Positions 30,401 through 43,600 of a stretch of DNA of 64,000 nt are shown one piece after another. A program made the translations under genes and the position numbers. The notes below the pieces were generated by a model. The model saw nothing but the letters and a program-made list of their open reading frames with translations. It was not told the DNA's origin and made no database searches. The stretch comes from Sitta carolinensis (taxonomy: Eukaryota > Chordata > Aves > Passeriformes > Sittidae). Location of the stretch: the NCBI GenBank assembly GCA_032173965.1, contig CM063284.1:119944410-120008409 (forward strand), read 5' to 3'. Within the stretch, counting starts at the first letter, position 1. Each line of letters opens with the position of its first letter.

Positions 30401-33400
30401 GATGAAAAGCGTCGGATCATCAGATTTTTACTTTTCTCTTACAGCTTTATAACTAAGACACCATTTGTATTAAAACAGGTATCATGCCCTGATTTAAACA
30501 GCTACGTTGCTTCATGCCTTGTACTCACCATTTGTGGTCATGTTCTAAAACATTACAATCGTTTTCACTGGATCCAATTCTACTATATCCATAAAAACCC
30601 AGGAAAATGAGCCCAAAGAAAATGAGCTAAAATAGGCTGTCTGTCCCAAACTGTACTTCTTGTATACACTGTCACTGCAACGCTGCTCCAAGTCACCACT
30701 ATGCTGTAGAACCACAGTGCCTACAAAGCAATTCAACTTGCACCAAAATTTCACAGTCTCAGTACTTGTCTTTTGGTTACACTACCAGGTGCATGCATCC
30801 AATCCAAAATCTGAAAATACCAAAGAAGAAAAGCTTATACTTGTACCATGGTATTTCAGCTTTACACATACCTGGCTAAAGAAATGATTGCCCCAAGGAA
30901 AACTTCTCCAGTGCTTAAAATGAGAATCTTTATTTCTTCATTCCTAAACCTGAGAACTGTGGAAGCAGAAATCCCAGGGGAAACTGAAGAATGTCTCCCA
31001 TTCTTTAGAGACAACTGTTTTGCTTGGAACACACAAATATTACTTGGCAGCTTTCATCAAAATCTGTCTTTTCTCTCTTTATATTCACCTATAAATAAAC
31101 ATTTGCTGATAATACTATCAAGAATGACTTGTGGGAAGCAAGTAAATATGAAAAAGACACATCTGTTGAAAAAGATTAGTGAAAACGGCTGCAATTTCTG
31201 AGTGCAATTTCCTATCAATGGGGTTAACTGAATTTAGACACCATGCACAAAGAAATTCTTAGACCAGATAATTATGCAAATCAGGTTTTATCAGCTTTAT
31301 AAGTTCTTAAACCAATTCTAACACAAGAATTTTCTGGTGATAATGGTATTCCAGAAGCACATACAACTAACACTAAGCGTATGGATAGTCCCCACTGACA
31401 CGAACTGTTTGCATGACCAAAGATAAACACACCTATTACTTGCATGATCAGAACCTAAACTGAAAACAAAGATGTTCTGATATTCTTTCCATGAAGTCAA
31501 AGGCATCGGTAACCTAAACAGATACTTGGGATTTTTTTTAAATAGAAATGTCAACAACTGCTTAAATGTGTGAGTAACAGTGATCTTCCTTAAAACTCCC
31601 AATTTTTTTTCCATACATAGGAAATTTTGATATGGAAAAGTACTGTTACTGAAATTTAGGCCTCAGACAGATGCACACACTACTTGTGCTGAACAGAATG
31701 AGAATGTCTGAAGAGATGCAACAGAAGGCACAGCTCTGCTCTTGGCAGTTACTTTCTGGAAATCAGCTCTCAAAAACACTCCACATCCTCAATTTTTTTA
31801 ATTATATTGGTATGTTGCATTATAAATACAAGGTAACATATCCCAAGAAGTTGACTAGGCATGAATTCCCAAACTGTGAGTTTTCAAAATAGTTTCTTAA
31901 AAATGTTTTCTTTTGTGAATAGTACAGCAACTACACAGAGACACTGACCATTTGTGTTAACACTACTGAGTGACTCCTTGGTCCCTTCTGAATTTTTGGC
32001 CTGTCAGCATCCCAGAGTTCTGATTACACCAAAGAAGAAAACAATGAAATGCCATAGAAGTAGTGTCAATTTCCATACAGAAAATTATCTACTGAATATA
32101 ACTATTATTAACTAAATTGTAACCAAGCTACTTCTCCAAATTATTTTTAAAACCTTTAACTAATAACTGGTTAGATAATTTCACTGTATTATTTGCCATT
32201 AATTGAAACACTGGGAGCTAAATCCACAGTAGTGAATTTAACACTCGCATTAAGAGTATTCTTGAAGCCAGTGTGACTTCTCTCTTGAAGCAGGCAGGAT
32301 TTGGCACTTCTGCATTAATACTCAGTGGTGTTCCCACTAAAAGGACGTTGAAGCTCTTGGCTGTCTTTAAGATACTAAAACAGCTTCTTGAATCACTGGC
32401 ATTCTTTCCATAAGGTCATGTCAATGGGAATATCTCATCTCTGCATTTTAATTGCTAGGCTGTGGGGTTTTTTTAATGGTTTGGCAGCTGAGGCTAGATA
32501 TACACATTTAATTTTCACGAGGGATTATCCCTAGGCACGTGCTTATAGACTCTGCTGATCTCAGCTTCTTAAAACTGATTTTCATGTCTTTAGCAATACT
32601 TCTAACTACACTGGAGGGGCACAGTTGTTCACTTGCATGTCATCCCCTTTTCTTCAGGCTATTGTAACTGAAAAAAATCAAACTGTGAAGGCTGAGATTT
32701 GGCCTTCAAGAAGACCTCAACAGGTAGATCCCAAATAAGAAAATGGAAAAAAAAATAAAAAAAGAGATCAAATTTAAAATCACAGCTGGAAAGGTCCATA
32801 GATACAAGACCAGCAAAACTCAGCCCAGAAGAGTATTTCATAACTTCTGTATTATGATACATTTTTAATTTGTTTTACATCATGTTCAGGTGGTGTAAGC
32901 GCACAAGCCAACAGGAATATATTACTCAGGTCCTCTCATCTCTCTGAGCTGGGAGAATGCACCCTCTCCCAGAGGAACAGCAGGGAAGAGCCTGGTCAAA
33001 TTTATCAGGCATCATCAGCACAAGATGTTAAGAGTATGTCATTATGAAACATCAGCAGAAACAGGAATAAATACCAGTTCTTTAGCAAAATCTATATACA
33101 CTAAATACCCAATATCCATGGATGTGAGCTTTCATTGTGCACAAACCAGCTAATGGTACACAAATACCTGTTTTTCAGAGGCAGGTTTGACATGAATTCT
33201 TTTATACTTCGTCATCATTCAAAGCCAGGTCCTGTGTGCCTAAGAAAGAAAATGTGAGGAAGGAGCGGAAATCGACCAAATATCTACTGAAAGGGAAGGT
33301 TATTGCCGATAGTAAGCACACTTATATTCATTTTTGCTTTGTCCCACCAGCAAGACGACAGAGCAAAGAAGGGGGAAATTACTTCAATCATATTCCCTCA

Positions 33401-35749
33401 GAATTAATTTCCTTTCAAAAATTGTTTTCTGCCTAGGAGGCATAGGTTAATTATTGAAAATGCTGGTGATCATTTTTCCCTTCACTATCTCTCGCTAATA
33501 GGCTGCAAAGAAGGGCAAGACACACAGCATTTCTTATTTTCTTTGTAAATTGCACTTACATTTTCATCTTTCAACCAAAACAACAGTAATTACACTTCAT
33601 TACTCATATCTGACTGAAAATCTGCCTATAAGCAAAAGCCCATTATTCCAGTAATTTGCAGATGACCCTGTGAGTTTTAACATCTATTGTACTGCTTAAA
33701 AATTATTTTTCTACATTTAGAGAGGCTGAAAGCTGCAATAGCCTCAATAAAAATATATCAAACAACAATTGGCAAAGTGAAATGCAGAGCTGTATAGTCA
33801 TATTTGAAACAATACTGAAAATATTATTACAGGTCAAAGAGTCTGAAAAACATTTCCATCCATGGTAACAGTTATAACTAGAGCAGACAATTTATTTTAG
33901 CTAAAGGACAACACCACTCTTTTATGAAAACCTTCAAAGTTTCAAAATATGGTCTTTATATTCATAGGAACAACATTATTTGGGCACTTTCATGAAGTTG
34001 GAATTATGGTGAAATGTTTGATTCGGGGAAAAAAAACTTGAGCTTTGAGTTCTGGGTGAGGATCTCTCCTCTGTTTTCCACAGAGGGATCATAAGATAGA
34101 CATGAGAGCTCATTCAACTCCATGCTCTGCTTGGGGACAGAGGAGTTTCTTGCTGTAGCACCAAACTGAATCTCTTCATCCCAGCTATGGAAAAATGTCA
34201 TCCCCAGCAAATCCTTCCTTCCCCATGGTTAAGGAGCTAATGGGTGCCCCACCAGGGAGAAACAAATAGTTATCAAATGACCCTGACACTCCTGACACAA
34301 CCCCATGAAATAGGATACAGAAGCACTGAGCTGCTGCTGCAGATCCCTGAAAAGAACCTCCCAAATCTGACAGGGACATGAATTGTTAGAGATATTCAAG
34401 AAAATCAGAGAAAAGGAAATAGAGAACGCAGAGAATCACAGAAAAAAGAGGTGAATACAGTTTTGCAAGAAACCGAAAGGCAGGAAATTAATTTATAATT
34501 GTGTTTTGTATAGAAAATCACCACATACACCATTTGTTAGTAACAAACTGATTATATAAATAAATATGATTCTATAAGTATATTTCCTTAGACCACTTTA
34601 GTAAAGTCCTGAAAGAAACAAATGCATGCCCCATGAGGAAAGGTACATATTGACATGCAACATCAATAATAAAATAAAAATTGCAAAAATATTTTAGCTT
34701 GACATCAGAAGTAATTATAAGTGTTTTATAGGGTTTGCTTTGATTTGCTTTGGTTTGACTTTGTCTGAGTCAAGCAAAAAGAATTATTTTTTTAAATGCT
34801 AGTGTGTAGTCCTACATAAAGTTGAAAATAATGCAATATAAGTTAAATATTTCAACATGATCAAAACCAATTAATTTTTTCTACACAAGAAAACACTAAA
34901 TCACTATATCCCTATAATCTAGATTTAATTGTATCATAATTGGTCAGAGCGAGACCATCACAACATTTTTACCAGTGTATTAAATGGCATAGTTTAAACA
35001 CTATGCGTAGCTTTAAAAAAATCACTCTAACAAAAGGCTCTCCTATTACAAATGGTAATATTATAGCTACATTTGTCTTTCTTTTTAAGATATAAATTGT
35101 CACTGTGATTTATAGCTCCATTTGCAGCTCATTCCCAGTTCCAATAAGATATGTCAATATGTTAATAAAACACAGAAGTATGACTAGTTTGCAGTGTTGG
35201 CATTTCCAAGAGAAAACTATTTATATTATAGGGATCTTTCCAAGATTATTTCAAAACACCATATATGGCTGACTTACACAATCTGAAAAATTTCTAATCA
35301 TCTAAAGTTACTTTCACTAATTAGGTAATTTAATTATTCAGCTGACATGTTTTAGAAAAAATCGACAACATCCTTTCATTTAGTCTACAACTTTTTTTAG
35401 AAAGAGATTGTCCACTGTGGCTTTTTCTTTCTTCTATGAGTAGAATTAGACATGACAGCTTTGTTTCTCAACTACTTAGATTAACAGATTATTAAGCATA
35501 TTTTTATTCTTCAGTAGTAAAAGATGTTTTCACAGACATGAAAAATGTGGTGGCTAGAGGTTATGTAGAAATGACTTTCAGACAACTTTAGACACACTTT
35601 CATGGCAGTAACTTTTTTAACAAAATAGTTAACTCTTAATATATTCCTAGGGACATGGCAGATCCTCTGTGAGTGCTTTAAGTTATATAGTCTTATATAA
35701 ACAGAGCTTTGCATAGGTGTAACACTGTAATGAAATCTGATTGAACACA

Positions 35750-36187
35750 GATGTCAGAATAAATGAACACAACAGTCCTTTCTGGCCCAATAAAGCATGA
35801 AATTATCCCACTAATTCTCTTTTTGTCTCTAACACAGTAGATTTTGCAGACCTCATCCTTGGCAAAGAAGGACGCCAAAAGACAAGAAGCCTCTTCACCC
35901 TTCCTCCCTGGCTATGCTGCCTCGAGACATCTCCAAAGGCCTTACCCCGCTGAGGGAAGGGCCAAAGCTGGCCCTGTGCACTTTGCCATTCCACAGATGT
36001 ATCAGCTGAGCTTTTAGCAGAGGTAGTCCCAGCACGGGTGGTAGCTTTGATACTGGCTGCAGCAGCCAAGGAACCTCGAGGCTGTCCTGAGCCACCCCTG
36101 GGCATCCCTCTCTTCCACGGGGACTCTGAGAGCACCAAAGAGCAAGGACACCCCAAAAAACCTGACCTGGAGCTGGTACTGAACACA
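35750..36187 (-). repeat. GC-rich block of unknown origin, possibly an LTR
   Basis: About 430 bp of markedly GC-richer sequence sits in AT-rich intron. TGAACACA occurs on both sides (35742..35749 and 36180..36187), and once more at 35764. On the minus strand the block would begin TGTGTTCAG. A 127-codon open frame on the minus strand shows no domain I recognise. A repeat or LTR is the likeliest explanation, but I cannot name a family. Confidence 0.3.
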
Positions 36188-39100
36188 TAGACACTGCTCA
36201 GGCAGGCTCAGGAAATAACGTGTATAATACCAGTGATATTTCCTGCCTTAGATGTTGCTCACTCAAGAAACTCAGTGACCTTTTCTTTCTAGTATCTTTG
36301 TCCATTTGCATCCATTCTCATAAGGAACATGTTTTCAGTTGTTTACACTAGGAAGATTCAATTGGAAGATTATACTTATGTACACAATCTGCAAACTATC
36401 ATACCTATCAACCAATTTACCACAAAAAAAGCAATTTGTTGAAACTCTAATCTTATGTTTGCAAAGAAAATTAAATTTGAGCCCTAAATCCCACTGAAAT
36501 TCACTGAAAGTCAGGTCCCTTGATTTCCCTAGCCTCCTTTCGAAATTTTAACCTCAGTTATTAAATTATTCTGACAGAGAGAGAGAGAAATTGACAGGGA
36601 GGTCCTCAAGGAAGGATACTGGAGTTGCTTGGAATAACCATGATTGCAAGTGTTACCAGTGGTCTCTGCTGCTGTCAGAGCATTTCTAACTCTAATGAAA
36701 ATTGATCTGGCATTTTTCCACTCTATGGGAGTTTTCTACAACATGTGACAGAAGAGACATGTCTTCACACACTGTTGGATCCTTAAGTACATGTTCAGAT
36801 TCATACTGATGAATTTGCCAACATTACAAGTGGAAGCCCACAGCTCATAGACAAAGAATAAAAATGTACTTCTAAAAACTGAAACACCTAGGTACTCCTC
36901 CAAAGAGCAAATATAAAGCAAGTACTGTATTTCTATACCACATGTTATACCTAAGTACAATTGTTATCCACTGTAGTGATCATTTTAATAAATTATATTG
37001 TCATGAGATTAATTTATGACAGTACAGACAGAATTTCAACAGAGCACTCACAAATATTTACACATGCATTTGAGGTGCAGCGCAAGCCTTCATTTGTCTC
37101 TTGTAAAATGGTCGTCATTGTACAAGACAATGTGAAAATTAAAAGAATCAAATGCAACACTAGCAAAAAGGCTCTTAAATTTTCAATCACTGTTTAAATC
37201 ATACTTGCTTCTAACAAACTCTGCAAATAAAAACACAATCTAAAATAAAAAATTGCCTCAAGAACAAAAATCTCTATCACATTCCCTTGAACTAAAACTA
37301 CTGTATAAATTATTTATATATGCTAACAGAACATGCTTAGATCCATATGTTTATATCATAACACAGATAATTGTATCTGACACATGCCTATGCCTAATCC
37401 AAACTGAAAGTCTAATAATTTTTTTAAAGATCCCAAGATTACAAGTCTACTTCTGCTATCAATGTTGACATTATATTCAGACCACAAATGGCTCAGACAA
37501 AACAAAACAAGTTAAAAGGGTCTTTGCAGAACTTTAGGGAAACACAGACCTTCAGCTCCTATAACTCTTACGCAGGTGAAGTTCTTCAGCTGCTTTTATG
37601 AAGTTTATCATGGTAACACTCATACACAGAACACAGGACTCAAATCACTGAAAACATGGCACAGTAAATTCAGCTCTGAGATCTCACACAGTTATTTCCT
37701 TTTCCACCAAGCAGCTCACCTGCTGCAGGCCTAAGGTCACAACATGTTACACTGGAGTAACACATCCTTGGCTAGGGGCCAATTCTAACCCCCAAAACTG
37801 TGTCAACCCTTCTCAAACACATCATGGCTCTGTCATTTGTGCTCCCAAACACCATAGCTACTTTGCTCATCACTTTGTAGGTGCTTTGTGAAGATTTTCT
37901 GAGCCAGAGACATGCTTACAGAACTAAGGCTCTTGCTGGTTCAAGCGCATTTAAATCACCATCTGCTAACTCATAAAATAAACCACTCAGGCAAATGTTT
38001 CTTTCAGAACAGACAAATGATAGTAACACAGCATTAGGCTTTTCAAACACTGAAACTGCTGGGAAAAGATTAGCAACTGAAAGATCAAAACAGTGCAGTG
38101 ACAACACCAGCAGAGATATGGCAGCAGAATCAGACGTGTTCCTAGCTAACACAGCTGAATAACCAAACTAAAATGTTACTCCTCAGTTTCATACCTGTGA
38201 AACCGTGTAGGTACTCTAACAGCATGATCTCCTTTTCCAGTGGAGGAACAATTCAGAAGTACCACCCCAGGCTTTTCTCTTTAGGAAATTTAGAACATAG
38301 CTGATGGACACAGCCTTTCCTAGCCATTTTTAATGAATATATCCATTCATTTCTGTTGTACCTTGACAAATGTCCATAGAGAAAATGTTTTATTTGACAC
38401 GGTAATTTTGTTTGTTTCCATAAAATCACAGAAAATATGTAAAGTTTCAATTATAGAACTGACTCAGAAGATGCACTAAAAAAACTCTTTGTTTAGTTTT
38501 AAAATAAAAAAGGAAAAAGCTTAGATCACACCAAATTCTCCTTTACATTGATACAGGAAAAAAAACCCACAGAAATCAATGAAATGTGTTCAGATTGTCA
38601 AAGGAAGAAATGAAATTATAAAATAGCCTTCTCCTCCTTATTGTCCAGTTTCAGGAATATCCTGAAGACTCTTGGATGGACAACAGGAGCACAGATTAGC
38701 AGAACTATTTAGCACCTAGCTTTTCAGTAAGCTCACCTGAATCATACATTTTATGTGCTGTGTCTACTGCTGCTACTTTATTCCACTCTAAAGAAAATAA
38801 AAAATAGGCTGTTTTCATTTCTGTAGAGACTTTCTTCTAGGAAACAAATATTTGTGACGATTCTAAAACATTTTAGCTATTACTGTTGACTGGTTTGTTT
38901 CATGTCCTTTCCAAAGTCCTTCACTGGTAGGGCACCACTGCACAGCTTCCCAGAGGTCCTCCTGTGACACAGGCCAAGGATGTCATCACTCAATACAACT
39001 TCAGGTATCTGTGGCTAAGGAAGAGGTAAAGGAAGGCCAAACAATCAAGTCTTAGTCTTAAAGAATGTAGCTATTTCTCTCCTGCATTTATAATAAATAA

Positions 39101-40194
39101 AACCAAGCTACAAGCAAACACACAGGTAGCCCTGTGACAGTATTGATCTCTGCAGAGGCTCATCAGCTTTATTTATGAGGGGAAAGAAAAGCCAGCCTTG
39201 AAAACAAACCCTTCCCCACTGGTGGGGTTCAGTGCTGGTTCCCTTTAGCACTGGTGTGTGGTGGTATCCTGCCTTGTGGCCTCACACAGCTTTTTCAGCT
39301 AACATTTCTGCAGGATCACCTACTTCCATTTATTGCCATTTCTAAAGAATAGAATGGATTACTCTGTCTCCCTATTCTATTCATTTCCAAATGAAAATTC
39401 TTTGACCTTTCATTGTCAGAATGATGTATTTGGAATCAGAACAAATACCTTATTGGATTGTAACATCTATCTCCCTATGTGCTTCTCAGTGAAAGAACAG
39501 CACTGAATCTCAAAGGTTACTCTACACTATTTTTTTTAAAGATCGGATTCATCATTGCAATATCCAAAAGCAGATTACAAACACTTTAGCATGAATATAA
39601 CTTCTCCTAATTTAAGAAAAGAAAATGAAATGTTTGAGGTAAGGGAGGACAAGGTGAGTTTGGCAGCATCCTGGGAAGATGTTTGTTTGTCTGTCCAAAA
39701 TGCAAGGAGAGAAACTCCTACTGCAAAGGAAAGAAAGGGAGAGTGTCTATCATCAGAGGTGACCAATTCCTATTACATTTTCTTCATTTATCACTTTATC
39801 ATTCATTTTCAATACTTAATACTGTGTAAGACCAAATGGCTTTTATATTTGGCTTCTATTCTACACCAGCACCACATTTATGAATAATGTATAACAATTC
39901 ATTACAACATAACCCTGAAAATTTGTATTTACAAGTGTGTAAGAAGCTTATCAATGGATAATATAACTGTTAGCTACCGTGTGGGAGTTTCAGTCACAAT
40001 AACAGAAGGGCAAAAACCTCTAGAGAAAATAATCCACTGAAAAATGTGCAATGAGGGAATCATCAATCCAAATATGATATTATAGAAAAAGCCACTCTTC
40101 CAAAATACTAAAAACACATGAGCTATTCAGCTAAACACCTCTCATTTCAAGAAAGTCTCTGACTAAAGGAATGGAAGTTTCAGGCCGTTGTTAA

Positions 40195-40673
40195 AAATCC
40201 AGATGCTCGTGGCAGCTGCCTCTTCTGTGGCTCAGATGCTGTGCGGGATTTCCCCCCACGGGTGCAGGCTGCTGTCCCAGGGGCTTCCGAGAGCCCCCCA
40301 GCCCCGGCTGCCCGCTCCAGCCCATGGGAGCCGGCGGACACGCACAAGCTGCAGGCCGGGCACGAACCTGGCCGGGCAGCCATGCCAGCACGGCTAGAGG
40401 TGTGCTCGGTGCCAGTGCCAAAACCCTTGAAGGCAGCGTTGGGGAAGGGCAACAGAGGCATCCAGGACACAGGGAAAGGAGCGGCAGGGGCAGAGCTCCC
40501 CTCCAGGCAGCGCGCCACACGGACACACATCTGCTGCTGATCAAAGCCAAGGGACAATGGCCTCCAGAGCACAGCCAAGTCACGCTCAACTAGCACTGCA
40601 GCGCTCAGCAAAGGCTGGACGCAACGGTCTTAAAGGTCTTTCTTTTCCAATCTAAATGATTCCATGATTCTAC
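40195..40673 (+). mobile_element. GC-rich body fused to a CR1 3' tail
   Basis: The stretch 40195..40606 is strongly GC-rich and does not match CR1. From 40607 the sequence turns into the CR1 3' terminus (GGCTGGACGCAACGGTCTTA, then a CCAATCTAAATGATTCCATG segment) and stops at about 40673. The join is abrupt. This could be a non-autonomous element using the CR1 machinery, a template-switch product, or an old CR1 tail next to unrelated GC-rich DNA. Open frames in the body show no recognisable domain. Confidence 0.4.
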
Positions 40674-43600
40674 GTACCATGTAAGCGACTACCTCAGCAG
40701 TAACAACGTTTAGGTGGAGAGTCCCAGAAGACTAAGGAGACAAAAAGCTAGGCACTTAAAAATCCATGAAATGGGAAAATCCATGCATTTCTGTTTGGCT
40801 TTCTTCTTGTAACATAAATAATTATCAAAAGCTGTGACCCTCATCCAGTACTCTTCATTTATTCCTTGGATATAGTATAGATCAATTACCTTGTTATGCA
40901 AGTCTTGGGCAATACAGTAATATGCAATAAGAATACTTTAATCATACAAAACCTGCACTAATAGGCAATTAGTGTGATAAAACTGTATTAACTGCAATGT
41001 GATATGGAAGTTTGCTCCCAAAATGGAATAATAAAGCTGTTTATACGAATAACCATTAACAGAAGAGGTGACACAGGGATAGACACAGGCAATATCTAAC
41101 CAAAACTAAAGTTTGTAGATTACAACTCAAACTGGATTATATTAGTGCTCCTGCACAAAGAGTAAACCATCATAGAGATCATCCTTTTATTAACACACAC
41201 TGCTGAAACACATCATGGAAGCAGTTATAAAAATAAAAACACGTAAGCCTGAAGCCGCAGAGCTGGTATTCTCACAAGGAGCAAATGGAAAAAGTAATCC
41301 TCTCCAGACCAGGAGTCTAGGTATGTCTTGAATGATGTACTAGAAGAAAACAGAAGCAAGAGTTACATAGAGAGGTGACCTTCAAGCAAATGGGATTTTA
41401 CTTGTATTTTCCACCCGAGAACGTTTGGAAGCTGAAATTAATAAAAATTGAGAATTAAATAGCAAAATGCATCTTAAAATGTCAAGCTATTCAAAAAAGT
41501 ATACATTGATGGCTAAATACTTTTCCATCAAAAGTAGTTTTGCCATCAAACTAAGATTAATAAAAATGATACCTGCCCAAAACTGTTTCCACAATGGAAA
41601 AAAAAAAATAGTTTATATCTCCCTAATTGGTTTGGTGACTTGAAAAATGTTTATGCCTTTCCATTATTTCAGATTACTTAAACAAATGTAGTACAAAAAT
41701 CCCAAGAGGCCTTGTTATCCGTTTAAAAATGAAAAACCTTTACAGATCAGACCCTGCTTCCACTCAGTATCAGGTGTACCTCATTACCTTCAGAGGGAAC
41801 GTGTCATTTAGTTGTAATTTATTAACTTTTCTGGAAACCTAATGTTCCTCAGATGCCAGGTTTGAGAACCACAAGAGCAAGGCAGCAGTAACCTACCATG
41901 ACTCTGGTCCTCGTAAGCACAAAAGCATTAGTATTAATTAAATGCCTCCAGACCTCCCTTTCTGCTCTGACTGTGCTCACTGTCAAGTTAATTGCTTCTC
42001 TCCTCCAGCACAACTTATTGTGTCTGCCCTGCTGCAGAGCAGCCAACTTCATGTTTTCTAAATGGGATGAACAGCCTGCAGACAGTAACTCTGATTGCTT
42101 CAGACCTTTTCAGGGTTCCTTGTAAGACAATTGAAATGTTTTATGCAGACAAAATGATCTTCAAATTTTTCTTCATCTGAAATTATCACATTAGGAAATG
42201 AGTCGAATTATAAAACTCAAAATCTCTGTGGCCTTTTTAAAGCAAGAGCATCAATTAGAAAGATGAATAGCAAAGTCTTGATAGCAGCTGACATCACTAT
42301 TGTAAAACATAACATTTGCAGGACTTAGAAGAAGGACTTATTTAATATAAAGATTGAGAAGTACTAAAGAATTTATGAGATATGAATAACGATTACATTT
42401 ATCAAAAAATCTCAGAACCGATGGCACTAACTTGGGCTCTGTTATGACTTACTTCACAATCCCACATAAGAGGATTACTGTCTATTTTGGCATGACATGT
42501 AACAAGAGTATACAGCACATCACCAAGGGGTTGTATCACACCCACAGATATTCTTCAAGTCAAATCTTCCACACCAGAAAACCACCAGCCGTCAGTTCCC
42601 AGAGCTCCACATCATTTTGTTACTCAAGAAAATTAGGGGGGAAAAGCAAAAAAGTCAAGAAGTCTTTTTAACAGGAGTGCAACACAGACTAAATTAAGGG
42701 CAGAATTCTTGTATCATTCTTTGGCCCCCTGCACATAAAAATAACCATGTTGCTCCTCACACTCTCTATCCTGATTCAACAGAAAAGCAGCAGACAGTAG
42801 TACTTAGAGGATCCAGCGACTCTCTGACACAGTCACAAGAGTTACATTAGCCTTTCTTTTCTAATGCTATGCTACTAATTCTTTTAATATCTCCAAAAAG
42901 GCTAGGAAAACTGCAATAAATCCAGTGCTGGAAGAGTTGCTTAGTCCTGCAGTTGTATTTTGGAGAAATCCTAATGCTCAGACCACAAAATAATTGATCT
43001 GAGCATCCCATTAAACTAGACAAGGGAAATGTCATTCCTAATATACTGCTCCATTTTCTCCTGTTAGGCACAATCCAAACAAAAAGCAGCTGGTTCACAG
43101 TGTAGGATGCCTACCTGCTAATATAAACTTTATGGCTATAAACTCTTCTACCACAACCACTCATCAGTCTTCTCACTGTCTCTACCAGTTACATCTACTC
43201 TTCCTAGAGGAACATGGTCAACCTTGGCCCAGCAGCTCGTAAAAGATTTCAGTATGCCAGCTTGGGCAAACCATAAGATGTTATTTCTCACATCTCCTGA
43301 AACTACAACACGTGACAGATCCTGTCCTCAGTCTCCATAACACTCGAGGTAATTATAAACACACAATACAAATCTGAGAATCAAAACTTGGAGTGTTCTT
43401 GAAAACGTGGCACTGAGTCAGACCCATGGTAAGCTCTTCTTTCTGTAGGATTTAAATTTGGAGTGTGGGGATGCAGGGAGGAGAATAAGAATGAAAGGAA
43501 GTCAATTACAGATCTACCTGATGATACACAGCTCTCTTTCACCTTATCCAAATACTTAAAATTTATTATTAGTTACAGAAAGGAGAAATAGCTGTTCTAA

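Noticed and set aside
35803..36186. 127-codon minus-strand open frame in a GC-rich block
   Set aside because: No recognisable domain, no start or splice support, and the block looks like repeat DNA.
40180..40611. 143-codon minus-strand open frame in a GC-rich block
   Set aside because: Several overlapping frames on both strands are open at once, as expected of GC-rich non-coding sequence next to a CR1 tail.
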